NCBI GenBank assembly: GCA_905221605.1 | Contig: CAJNDS010002588.1 | Location: 1 to 64,000 of the forward strand | Reading direction: 5' to 3' | From: Symbiodinium natans | Taxonomy: Eukaryota; Sar; Dinophyceae; Suessiales; Symbiodiniaceae | DNA: 64,000 bases | Shown here: in pieces, positions 20,685 through 31,148 of the stretch | How the letters are laid out: each line of letters begins with the position of its first letter | How positions within the stretch are numbered: position 1 is the first letter of the stretch | Program-made: the position numbers and the translations under genes | The notes under the pieces: model-generated | The model's input: the letters and a program-made list of their open reading frames with translations, nothing else | Databases searched by the model: none | Told to the model about the DNA's origin: nothing

Positions 20685-21771
20685 CCTGGACGCTGGCTAT
20701 TCCTCCCCGCTGGAGGTAAGTTTGGCCAACATGTGGCCTTGATGGCCACTCTGCTGCCCGTGGCATGCACGCGAGGGCAGTGCTTCCACTCCTTTCCCCG
20801 TCTTTGGGGTGGTTTTCCCTCCCCGTTTGGAGGTAATTTTGGCAGACAGGGGGCCTTTATGGCCACTCTGCTGCCTGTGTTTAAGAATGCAAGGGCAGTG
20901 CGCCACTCCACTGCCCGTCAATGGGGTGGATTTTGGTTGGTAGAGGTAGCCGAGTGCCCAGAGCTGCTGCGGCATGGGTGCTCTGGCCCCTGTTAGTAAG
21001 AGCGAGAACGCAGGGGCCACCTCGTTGCAGCAGGGTTTTGGGGCGTCGTTCCCAGCGCCTCCATAGTCGATGGGAAAGCGTCGCTCCCTGCGCCTAAAAT
21101 TGGGGGGAGTGCGTGGTCCCCGCGCTTAACTACAAATTGAGGGGACAAAACCCTGCTCTGGGCTGAAGGCCCCCCGCCCCCAGGCCTTGGGGGTTCTCCT
21201 CCCTGCCAAGTGCAGTGGGGCGGGACAGCAACACAGGAGGCCTAGCCCTGTATAGTGCAGTTCCAAGTTGAAGAAGACGCTGGGGGTTGACCATTCAGAG
21301 TCCCTCCATGTGATGGCATAGGTCCTGTAGCCTGTAGTGACCAAGGCTTTCTTTTCTCACCTGGCTCAGCACCGGCCTGGAAAGCGCCCGGGTAAGCAGT
21401 GCCGTAGGCAAGCACGCCTAGTCACAACGACTGTGGGTGTGTAGGCTGTAGGTGTCAAAACCCTTTTCCCCCAGGCCTGGCTCAAGGTAGCCACCCGGGT
21501 TTCTTAGGATTGCCGTTTCGGCGGCCGCGCTTCGCGCTCTGAGAAGAAAATATGACACACCCGCGACCTTCAGTCGGAGGCCCAGGCCACCATAGGAAAG
21601 GGCTGGTGGGTCGACCTCCCCCGCAGGCCGTTGGCCTCGCACCCAGTTGGCGGAGGTGCCTGGACAGGAGGGCCTATGGCTATCTGGGATAGATGGCGCA
21701 CCTGGCTCCAGACAGGGATGGTCCCCCCTCGGAGGCCTTCGCCTCCATCCCTCCGGACGATCCCTTTCTTT

Positions 21772-22069
21772 AAAAAACATTAATTATTAATTATTAATTA
21801 ATTACCAATAATTGAGAATTAATGAATAATTAATTAATAATTAATTAATAACTAATTAATAATTAATTAATAATTAATTAATAATTAATTAATAATTATT
21901 TAATAATTAATTAATAATTAGTTGATATTTAATTCATAATTCATTAATAATTAATTAATAATTATTAATAATTAATTAATAATTAGTTAACAATTAATTA
22001 AGAATTAATTAATAATTAATTAATAATTAATTACTAATTAATTAATAATTAATAAAAAAAATAATTAAT
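21772..22069. repeat. AT-rich (ATTAATTA)n satellite within LINE-1
   Basis: About 300 bp of almost pure A/T, mostly (TAATTAAT)n. It stands exactly where LINE-2 has about 30 bp of ordinary coding sequence (about 30642-30672), between CCCTTTCTT and GACCGCAGCAG. It breaks the ORF2 reading frame upstream of the RT. Confidence 0.9.
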
Positions 22070-22094
22070 AGACCGCAGCAGCCTCACTCGGGAG

Positions 22095-25000
22095 TTGGTG
22101 CCCCAGGTGGAGGCAAAATATAAGGAAGCTTTAGCCTCCCAGACCTCCCAGAACTCCGAGTCTTACTCCAAGTGGTTAGAAGAGGCGCAAAATGATCACC
22201 TCCGCCCCCTTTACCGCTCCCTTCGAGCTGATGAGCAAACCTTGGAACGACCGTATCGGGAGTTCACTCCCCTGGCGCGGCCCTATAAACGGCTCGACTT
22301 TTGGTGCGAGGTCTGGCAGGGTAACCTGGTGTCGCCAGCTCCGCTCCAAGGGGAAGTATGGGACGCATTGGTTGACTTAGCCCGGGAGCAGGTCCGTTCC
22401 CTGCCCAAGCATTCTGCTAGCTCTGTCGCTAAGATATGCGCTGCCAGGAATCCCAAAAAAGGAGGCCCGGACGGCTGGGATTTCAATGACCTTCGAGACC
22501 TGCCTCGGGAAGCGTATGCAGTCCTAGCCAACGTCTTCAACAAAATGGAGGAGGACCTTGCCATTCCCCTCCAAGTCTCCCAGGTCCAGATTGTTCTTCT
22601 GGCCAAGAGTGCCTTGAAGGAAAGACCTATCGGTCTTACATCGGTCCTGTGGCGGCTTTGGTGTAAGACTCGGCGGTTCTTGGTCAGCCAGTGGCTGGAC
22701 TCCTACATCCCGGATCATCCTTTTGACTCGGCGATTCCAGGTCGAACCTCGTTGGACGTTGCCCTGGCCAGGAAGTGCTCCAAAGAATCCGCCAGAGTCA
22801 AGGGTTTGCACACTGTCTCGTTGTTTGTTGACATTAATGGGTTTTACGACAGCGTCTCTTGGCAGCGGCTTTGCGAACAAGGCTTGCGGTTGTCTTTCCC
22901 AGCCTTGGCCCTGTGCCTCTCCCTTCGCCTCTACCAAGGAGGCCGCACGGTGGTGGGTGAATCCCAGCCCAGCCCCACCATCTTCCCAGGCCGGGGCATG
23001 ATTCAGGGATGCCCGTACGCACCCACCTTGGCCAAGCTCACCATGTCTGAACCCTTACATAGACTGAAACGAGTCACAGGTTTGCATCATTGCGACGTAT
23101 GGTTGGACGATGTCTCTGCAGACTCCCTCCATGCCTCGCCGGATATAGCCGCGGGCGCGGCCTATGAAGCCTTTCGAGTGCTCAAGGCCAGTCTTCAGGC
23201 TGAAGGTCTCGTCCGCAGCCAAGAGAAAACAAAATTTGTGGCCGGGACACCCCGCTCGGCCGCGGCGCTGCGACAGCTGCTGCGGCCGGGGGACCCTGAC
23301 ATAGTCGACGTGGTCAAGGATTTAGGCCTTGATAGTGGCAGTGGCCGCCGGCGCAGGACTACTACTGCCCAGAAACGCTTTCGGGTAGGTAGCCTTCGTA
23401 ACCTGAAGTTGGGCAAGCTTCGTATCCCGGCACGCCGCGTCCGGCTACGGTTGCACCGTTCTAGTGTGGTCACCTCGGGTCTTTATGGCCATGAAGCACA
23501 AGGGGTTGCCCCTAAACATATGAAAACCATGCGCGCAGCGGTAGCCCGGCACGCAGGCAGGAGCCGATACGGTTCCACGGATACCATCCTAGACATGACG
23601 GCCCATGAGGTTCAGGATCCCTACCTTATTGTGGTAACCCAGCACGTGGAAAGTCTTTTTAGGATGATGGCCAGATGTAACCGCATGGGATGGGAGGCCG
23701 TAAAGGACACTTGGCGGGTGGTCTGGAAGCGGCTGGAGGCTGCGAAGCACGGTTGGTCCGTGGTCACTGGACCCATCTCTGCCATGTGTCAATACCTCCG
23801 CGACCTCCAGGTCGACGGCCATGATCCTTCCCGCTGGGTTTTTGAGGAGCGTGTTCTCGAAATCAAGCCCTCTGAGGTTTCGGTTATCTGCCAAACCTCG
23901 TCTTTCCTCATGGACATCATCAAGACCCAGAGGTCTCGTCGCATTGGATCGGCCTCGTCGGCAGCGGGTGCTGCTGGCGGGGTCGACTGGACGGTCCCGC
24001 GTCGCCTGCTCAAGTCAGTGCGCACCAAAACAACCCGGTACGCTTACCGGGCTGTTTTCCAAGGGTCCATTCTCCATAACGGCAATGGTGGCAAGGATGT
24101 CTGTAAGTTTTGTGGCGATCCCGGGGCCACCTTGCGTCACCTCATGTATGAATGCCCTTCCTTCCCTGGTGGCATGCGGTTACCGGGGTACGTTCTGGCG
24201 GAGAAGCGCCGTTTCCCTGATGACTGCCTGTGGCTTCGGGGTATGCTCCCCCTTAAATACCTCCCAGTCGCTCCCTCGGGGGACCTAGAAGTGGTCAAGA
24301 CAGGCGTGTTTCTCACGTCCTCCCAGGTAGTAGCAGACGGGTTGGTGGTTGCTACGGACGCGTCAGGGGGCAAGTTCACCAAGGATCCGCGATTGCGAAG
24401 AGTGAGCTGGTCTGTTGTCGTGGGGCGGGTTCAAGATGGTCTGTTTCAGGAGTTAGGGACCATGTCCGGCCTCACCCCCCCCGGAACAAGCGTCGCGCAC
24501 GGTGAATCTTATGCCATTGTGCAGACGATTAAACACACCCTTGGTCAGGTTGACCTCACGGGGGACTGCAAACCAGCCCTTAGGACCCTCACCAAAAAAT
24601 CCTTTCAAAAAACAACCCCGGCTTTTTGGGGCCCGGTCTGGGAGGACCGTGGTAGGATAAGGCCCACCTGGGTAAAATCCCACCTAACTAGCCGTGAGTT
24701 CGAAATTAGGTTTGGCTTTTCCCAGCTTTGGAGACACCAGGCCAACCAGTGCGCCGACGAGTTGGCAGGCTAACGGGCTGCCACCATACCGCCTGTTGCA
24801 GGGCGGAAAGTCCAGGACCTGGATAGGCTCGTAACCAGGATCTGCGATTACCTGGCGTCGCGAGCTGTGGTTGTTTTGAAACATGCCTCAAAAGATGATT
24901 TTGTCCCCCGTAGCCAAAGGCAGGAACCCCAACCACCCAAAGGGCCTAACAAACGCCAGCTTTTGTTGGCGAAAGTGGATGTCCCGGAAGCAGTAGGTGG

Positions 25001-25580
25001 CCATGTCTGGCAAGTAGGGGGGTTAAAAACAAATAATCTGGCAATCACTTGTGTGAAGTGTAAGCTTTACCTCCAGCAGGTTCATGAGATGGATAGGCTA
25101 GAACGTTTGCTTGCGCAGCCGTGCATTGACATGCCCCACAATGGTCCCCAGTTCTGGCCTACCCTCCACCCGACGCACCGGCTCAAAAATGAGGGACGTA
25201 GATGGCTGTGCTCCGGGTGCCATCTTACCCTCCTTCCAGGCCACTCTCAGCCTTGCTTAGGTCTCCAGAAACCCTGTAAAAAACTCCACAACAACCAAAC
25301 CTTGTCCTTTCATGCCCAGGCCTCGGTTTCCACGCCTCCTGGGCGGCCGGACTCACCAGGTTCTTCTTCCACTCTAAAGGAAGCGGCTTCCCTTCCTACG
25401 ACTGCAGAGTCGCACGTGTCTAAGGGGTCTGGCAAAACAAAGGAAGTGGTTTCCCTTCCTGGGGCAAGTGCACGTGAAGCCGGGCTGGCAAGGGAGCCTG
25501 CCCCGAAGCCGGCCAGCCGTGCCAAAAAGAAGAAAGAGCTTCCCTCTGGTCAGCAGACCCTTTGCTTCAAGAAGCAGTGA
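22095..25580 (+). pseudogene. LINE-1 ORF2: RT, zinc knuckle, RNase H, C-terminal Cys/His domain; one in-frame stop
   Basis: One frame is open to a TAA at 24771-24773 (AAA in LINE-2) and continues in the same frame to TGA 25578-25580. RT: LFVDINGFYDS (motif A, about residues 242-252), GMIQGCPYAPTL (motif B), and VWLDDVS (motif C, residues 335-341; WLDD instead of the usual YxDD). A CKFCGDPGATLRHLMYEC knuckle lies near residue 670. RNase H: ATDASGG (Asp at 24357), AHGESYA, GDCKPA and ANQCADELAG. After the stop comes a Cys/His segment (CVKCKLYL...CSGCHLTL) and a Lys-rich tail. The 5' part is lost through truncation and the AT insertion. Confidence 0.88.
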
Positions 25581-26895
25581 TGGGGGGCTCACAGGGCAGG
25601 GGTCGCGGCCCCTTCTGGCGCGAGCAGCGCCAACGAATGGCAGAGGGGAAGTCGTGGCGCTCTACGGCGACCCTCCAGCATTCCAAGAGACGACCTCCGC
25701 CCCACATCCGCAGGCAACAGCGCATCGACCAAGACGACCAGCAGGAAGGGGGCACCCCTCCCTGAGAAGGCGGCACCTGGGGTTCCAGCTCGTCGGGCCA
25801 ACCGGCGGCGAAGGCTTGGCCGCCCCCCCCCCCCTCCGGCTCCTCGGCGTGACCGTCGGCGCTCTCCTTCTCCTCGCTTGGTCTTGCGCTCAGTGGACAG
25901 AAGCCCTACCCCTCCCACCCCTCCGCAAAGGAGGCGGCCTCAGGTAGCAGGGTCCGGTGTGGATTTGCGTTCGGTTCCGCGTGATTCAACCCGTTCCCCT
26001 CCACCTCAGAGGCGGTCAGAAAGGGCTACGTCCAGCCGTGACCTTCCCAACCAGCATGCACGGCCTAGATCCCCCTTGGAGTCCAGGGCCCGGCCCCCTT
26101 CAGACCCAGCCCCTGAGGCTGAGGAGTCCCCCTGGGGCCGGCGGCAACGCATGCGTAGAGAAGCTCAGGACTTTACCCCGGGTGTGCACGCGGCTGGTGA
26201 AGCAGCAAGCTACATCAAGCGGCCCACCTCGCCTCGGCATTTCCTCCCTCCAGAGCTCACACTTACGTGGGATCCGATTCGCCAGGTCGTGGTGGAAGCC
26301 CGAGTTCTCACACGCCTGGGCTGGGGACAAAGCCGTGTAGGCTACCAGCTGTCTCAGGCGTTGGTCTTGAAGCTCACGGATGATGCATATGGCGCGGCGT
26401 TTTCCCCGGCTCATGGCTCCCATCCTCACCAGTGGCTCCATGTGGATTGGACTAGGGCCTGAAGGAGAGCCAGGTGCGGGCCTGCATCGTTTCCTGTACC
26501 ACGTGCAAGAGCATCGCAGCCAGGCCCGTGACTGGCTCCAGGAAAATGCTGCCAATGGTCTCCGTGTTCATTCCTACCTCCTGGCCACGTTGGCCACCTT
26601 GTTGCACTTGTATGCCTGTGGGGTTGATGCCAAGGATGTTGGCATTTCAAACCTGAGCCACAGGCCGCTGGGCACGAGGGTGGTTCCCCTTCCGGCCTTC
26701 ATCGATGCCAACAACTGGGGCCCCTCCCATGGGAGGCCGGAATGGACTGGCTTTTGGAGGGTAGTTGCCAAATACTGCCCAAATGATGTGGGCTACTTTC
26801 GGCAATTTTCCAGGGGTCCACCTCAAGTGTGTTTTGACCAGATCTGCAACACCCTTGGACCTTTGGTTCGCTGGCTATGCACCACCCCGGCCTAG
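25581..26895 (+). pseudogene. LINE-1 kinase-like region downstream of ORF2 (23-bp deletion)
   Basis: Immediately after the ORF2 TGA the same frame stays open for 294 codons (25581-26462). It starts with a Pro/Arg/Ser-rich stretch and enters a globular region: LTRLGWGQSRVGYQL and ALVLKLTD. Relative to LINE-2, 23 bp are missing at about 26387, so the frame changes and the rest reads from 26380 to 26895. That part contains VDAKDVGISNL and FIDANNW. See the LINE-2 copy for the kinase comparison. Alternatively ORF3 starts at the overlapping ATG in TGATG (25580), but that frame closes at 25765. Confidence 0.6.
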
Positions 26896-27173
26896 GAGGC
26901 TGTGGAAACTGGGCTGCTTCTCTGGGGGCATCCTTTCCCAGCCTTCGGGCTGCGGTCGCAAACTCTTCCTGATGAGTAGCTGTAACATAGTTCCCTGTAG
27001 ATGGCCGTGGGTGCACCACATTCCCAGCTTGTAAGCTGTGGTTTTGCCGTAGCAGGGTGACCGACTGCCCGAGAGACTGTGTCTCGCCCCAAAGGGGCTC
27101 CGGGCGAATTCGTTTTTGCATGCAGGACACCCACTGGGTAACGCTCTCGCGCTTGCTGAAGAAAATATGACAC
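26896..27173 (+). other. LINE-1 3' untranslated region
   Basis: Nearly identical to 35484-35761 of LINE-2. The last part (GGGTGCACCACATTCCCAGC to CTTGCTGAAGAAAATATGACAC) is also the 3' end of U2-U5. There is no poly(A); the tail is the fixed GAAAATATGACA motif. Confidence 0.8.
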
Positions 27174-27174
27174 A

Positions 27175-27183
27175 TGGCTCAAG
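27175..27183 (+). other. Spliced-leader relict TGGCTCAAG at the LINE-2 5' end
   Basis: Nine-base match to the spliced-leader 3' end. A degenerate repeat TTTCTGCTCAAA follows at 27184-27195. Confidence 0.6.
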
Positions 27184-27745
27184 TTTCTGCTCAAACCCCG
27201 GTGGGGTGCACAAGTAGCTGAGCGATTAGCTGTGAACCGGGTTCTGGGCCGGTACCAGGCCCCCTTTGTTTTCGGCCTTTCGCTTGAGCCATACTGTGCC
27301 AGAGCACCCACCCGGCCTCTGGGCTGTGGCTGCATACCACTCACCCAGCCTTTGGGCTGCGGCTGCATTGCACTCACCCAGCCTCAGGGCTCGGGCCTGT
27401 TTTCTCCCGGCCTTAGGGCTGTAAACCCACGGCGGGCAGAGAGCGATCCCGCACCCCTGAGGTGCAGCGCTTTGGGGTAGCCGAGAGGGCGCCCTTGGAG
27501 GACTCGATCAGGTCCTATTTGCAAGCTGAGTTTGAGGAACAGCCCAGTGCCCGCGACCTCACACCGGGGCAGAGGGTCACAAACCAACTCCGTGCTTTGG
27601 CCCGCTGGTCTAAGACCAGGAACGATTGGATTGCCGACGCCGGGAAACTTTTGTCGGAGGCTCGCCGGCAGAGGTGGTGTGCCGAACTCAACAAGTCCAA
27701 CATCTGAGCCCAGCCTTTAGGGCTCGGGGCCTCTTCGCAGTCACA
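27184..27745 (+). other. LINE-2 5' leader with GCCT/GGCTG palindromes
   Basis: The leader repeats short inverted motifs of the type AGCCTTTGGGCTG (27325-27440), each able to form a 4-5 bp stem. A small open frame at 27462-27707 (81 codons, ending NKSNI) overlaps the leader and has no recognised domain; it might be a regulatory upstream ORF. The first ~150 bp match the 5' ends of U2 and U3. Confidence 0.5.
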
Positions 27746-28605
27746 ATGGCTGGTGGACGTTATCACGTTTGCAAGAAGTGTGGCCCGGCCAGCTGGATCT
27801 TCGCGGCAAAGGTGCCTAAGTTCCCCAAGTGTCAGTGGTGCGGAACAAAGTGGCCAACGGATGTGCCCAACCCCAAGATCTGGTCCAAGCCGGAGCCGAA
27901 ACCCCGACCTCGCAAGCCAAAGACCAATAAGGTCCATGACTGCTTGCGGAAGGTTTGGGATACTCTTCCTGACGAGGCCTGTGTGCAGCTGAAAGAAGCA
28001 GGGTTTGAAGCCAAGCCGGCTCGCACAGAGGATGTGGATCTTGTTGCGCTCCTGCAGCAGCATGTCGGAGACCTTCCCCAGGTCATCGTGGACGCCCTGC
28101 CGGCCACCCCAACCCCGGACCCTCGTCAGGAGGGCAAGGAGGCTGGGGATGTTCTTCGCAGCTCGGTGGGCAAGCTCCGTGATCTGGGCCAGAGGAAACT
28201 GAGGCTGCAGGAGGAGATGGACTGCGAGCAATGCTCCACAAGATGCAGGACATCCAGCTTGCCATCGAGGAGGCAAAGGTGGAGGTCGCAAAGACCACCA
28301 AGGAATATGAGGACAAGGTGGTCAAGCATTGCGCGGAAGAGGTCAACAATGGAGTGGAATCTGTTTTGCAGGCTTTGGGTATGCAAGAGGCCAGCCTTAC
28401 CGAGGAGCAAAAGAGAAAGCTGGAAGCTCTGAAGTCCGATGAAGCCAAGCGCAGACGCATGCAGGTCGATCCAGGCCTTCCCCCGGGTCTGCCGCCCTCG
28501 CAGGCTTCGACAATGCCTGACCTCGCAGCAAGAGGCCGCAGTCGAACCCCGCCAGGGGGCCCAGTGGGGGGCCAGGCCCCGGGTCAGGCATCGCAGACGG
28601 GTTAG
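27746..28605 (+). pseudogene. LINE-2 ORF1: zinc-ribbon and coiled-coil protein, one frameshift
   Basis: Start ATG 27746 (MAGGRYHVCKKCG). A C-x2-C ... C-x2-C ribbon lies at residues 9-36 (CKKCG and CQWCG), followed by a Lys/Pro-rich linker and an amphipathic region. A frameshift near 28215-28235 moves to the frame that ends at 28605. That second part has a Glu/Lys-rich coiled-coil-like segment (LAIEEAKVEVAKTTKEYEDK) and a Pro/Gly/Arg tail. Position and features fit the nucleic-acid-binding ORF1 of a LINE. The frame change could be an old mutation, since no second copy of this part exists in the window. Confidence 0.7.
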
Positions 28606-28632
28606 GGAGCTGGGTTCGGGGCTTGTAGGGCG

Positions 28633-31024
28633 TTGGGGGTTTTGGATTCCAGGGATCACCTGTTTCCCCCGCACCTGTCAGAGCCGTCCCTCTCCCCGAC
28701 AACCCGTGTTTTTCCCCTTGGCCAAAATTTTGTCACCTTGCCCGAGACGTTTTGCCACTCCCCTTCCCAAGCAGATGTCTTCAGCCTTAGCTGTTGTGAG
28801 GTCTGCAGGTGTCAGGCCGGGGATGACCCGTGCCACACCCTTTTCCAGGTAGGGGATGGTCTCGCGCTTGCAGTTTTGTGTCGGCTGTGCCGAGGATGGG
28901 CTTTCCATGAATGTGCCGTAGTGCCTGAGTGTCAGAGTTGCCTGGTGGAGCTTCCAAGATACACCCGGTCATCTAGACACGCGGTTCTGTGTGGCATGTG
29001 TCAGGGTCTGCCCCTCCAGAAGGAGTGGGATTTAGGCTTGGGGCAGGTTTCGCTTGGAGCGGAATGTGTACCAGCCAAAGATCCCTCACCAGTCCCAATT
29101 TCTTTAGCAGCGCTATGCCAATATGAGGTGGTCCACCACCCCTTGGTGACGGGGCCGAGGTATTTTCCTCTGGAGGCTTTGTGCGACATGCAGTTGTACG
29201 ATACCCCCAGCACTTTTGTTCCCCTCGCCTCAGGAGGTGGATCCCGACCCACAGGTACCCAGTCGTCCTGTCGCAGCAGAAGAACCCGACGACGTCGCAA
29301 CAGGACGGCCCGGCCTCTCAAGGCTAGGGAGCCTCTGGATTCAGCTATCGTAGCCTGGACCACGGCAACTCAGCGTGACAAAACGGAGAAGTGGGGCCAG
29401 TTAGCGGGTTTGGTGTCCCGGGGCTTTCAGCAGGGCTTTCCATCGGTGGAATCTAGCATGGTAAGCCTTTTCGAAGATGACGAACCCACCGACCCCCTGA
29501 CTTTGGAGTACTTGGTGGTCCACAAAATGTTTCAGGCCCTTGCTTCCCCTAACCCGAGCCCAAGTGACTGGGTTTTTGTCCTTCGAGGTTCGGAGGATCT
29601 TTCTGCCAACTCTTACGAAGTTAAGCCTAGGAATCTCAAGGTCTGTTCGGCCAATGTCACCCGATGGCGGTCGAGTCACCGGAAATGGGCCCATACCTTG
29701 TCCCCGGACATTCTTATGCTGCAAGAACTTCACCTCACCAAAGAGGACCTTAAGACTGAGACCCGTCATTTGATGAATTTGGGGTTTGTGCTCTTTGGTC
29801 TTGCTAGTCCGAAAAGTGCAAAAGGCAACCCCCTAGGAGGAGTAGGGATTGCAGTCAAAAATCACTTGGGGCCCAGGATTCTAGTGACCTTCCACGCAAG
29901 GCTGCGGCTATGTCATTGTGGCGTTACGCTCCAAAGGGGTTGATTTCAATTGGATCTCCTTGTACCTGGAAAGTGGGACTGGCTTGGATAGCCCAGTCAA
30001 TGACCTTATCCTGTCCAGCCTTACCCAACATTTGTCCCTCCTTCAAGGCATGTGGGTGGTTGGTGGGGATTTTAACGTTCCGATTCAGGACTTCCTTAAC
30101 TCCAGGTATGAAGAAAGGTGGCAGGGTCGGGTGGTGGGCAGTGGGTCTCCTACGGCGGGAGGGGACTCCGAGATTGACTTCTTCGTCGTCCACCCCAGTC
30201 TCCAGTCCCTGTCGACGGTCCGGCTGTCTTTTGACACTCCTTTCAAACCTCACGGCCTTCTAACCTTGGACGTGCCAGTGCACTCCCTCCAGTTGAGAGT
30301 CCCCACCATCAGGTCGGTGTTGTCCCCGGCCCCCTCCTCCTACCACGCAAGCACCCCAGTCCAGCTGGTCCAGATCTTGGATGTGGCGTCACAGGAGGAG
30401 TCCTCTCTCGCCTTGGGCCAATGGTCCCGCGACCTTCAGTCGGAGGCCCAGGCCACCATAGGAAAGGGCTGGTGGGTCGACCTTCCCCGCAGGCCGTTGG
30501 CCTCGCACCCAGTTGGCGGAGGTGCCTGGACAGGAGGGCCTATGGCTATCTGGGATAGATGGCGCACCTGGCTCCAGACAGGGATGGTCCCCAAATCCTC
30601 GGAGGCCTTCGCCTCCATCCCTCCGGACGATCCCCTTCTTCCCGTCCTGAAGGACTGGGTTTATGCTGATGACCGCAGCAGCCTCACTCGGGAGTTGGTG
30701 CCCCAGGTTGAGGCAAAATATAAGGAAGCTTTAGCCTCCCAGACCTCCCAGAACTCCGAGTCTTACTCCAAGTGGCTAGAAGAGGCGCAAAATGATCACC
30801 TCCGCCCCCTTTACCGCTCCCTTCGAGCTGATGAGCAAACCTTGGAACGACCGTATCGGGAGTTCACTCCCCTGGCGCGGCCCTATAAACGGCTCGACTT
30901 TTGGTGCGAGGTCTGGCAGGGTAACCTGGTGTCGCCAGCTCCGCTCCAAGGGGAAGTATGGGACGCATTGGTTGACTTAGCCCGGGAGCAGGTCCGTTCC
31001 CTGCCCAAGCATTCTGCTAGCTAG
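28633..31024 (+). pseudogene. LINE-2 ORF2 N-terminal part: Cys-rich region and APE-like endonuclease
   Basis: The first frame (28633-29943) has a Cys/His cluster (CEVCRC, CRLCRGWAFHEC, CQSC; about residues 53-100), reminiscent of a PHD/RING treble clef. A basic segment and the start of an endonuclease/exonuclease/phosphatase fold follow (VCSANVT, PDILMLQELHL with the metal-binding Glu, GGVGIAVKNH). After a frameshift near 29910 the second frame (29918-31024) continues with VVGGDFNVPI (GDFN), DSEIDFFVVH and FKPHGLLTLDV (terminal His). That covers the Asn-Glu-Asp-His set expected for an APE-type nicking enzyme used in target-primed reverse transcription. Translation ends at TAG in a duplicated CTAG (31017-31024). 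Confidence 0.78.
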
Positions 31025-31148
31025 CTCTGTCGCTAAGATATGCGCTGCCAGGAATCCCAAAAAAGGAGGCCCGGACGGCTGGGATTTCAATGACCTTCGA
31101 GACCTGCCTCGGGACGCGTATGCAGTCCTAGCCAACGTCTTCAACAAA

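Larger units (their letters stand above)
19011..21558 (+). mobile_element. U1: diverged non-autonomous LINE-related unit
   Basis: About 2.55 kb without a supported gene. It starts ATTGGCTCAAG and CTTTCGGCTCAACCCCGG, like the 5' ends of U2, U3 and LINE-2, and ends AGAAGAAAATATGACAC. The middle contains a 137-bp tandem duplication with the hairpin GCAACATGATGTTGC, also seen as GCAACATGCTGTTGC in U2-U5. GC-rich imperfect palindromes and frequent 'GGTTTAGG' runs are present. It is the most divergent unit, so probably the oldest. Confidence 0.65.
21559..27173 (+). mobile_element. LINE-1: 5'-truncated LINE copy
   Basis: Starts at CCCGCGACCTTCAG, corresponding to position ~30425 of LINE-2, directly after the TATGACAC that ends U1. 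It therefore lacks ORF1 and the endonuclease. It is then co-linear and nearly identical to LINE-2 to its 3' end, AAGAAAATATGACAC. Truncation at the 5' end is the usual outcome of target-primed reverse transcription. It carries an AT-rich expansion (21772-22069), one in-frame stop in ORF2 and a 23-bp deletion in the kinase-like region. Confidence 0.85.

Noticed and set aside
19098-21020. Several 75-150 codon frames in U1 and likewise in U2-U5
   Set aside because: They are not conserved between units, which carry indels relative to each other, and they show no domains.
25549-25577. PIP-box-like end GQQTLCFKKQ of LINE ORF2
   Set aside because: A PCNA motif needs two aromatics after Q-x2-L-x2. 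Here a single Phe sits one position early, so the match is too weak to claim.
27515-28291. A 258-codon minus-strand frame
   Set aside because: Antisense to LINE ORF1, whose zinc ribbon and position are convincing; no domain in the minus frame.
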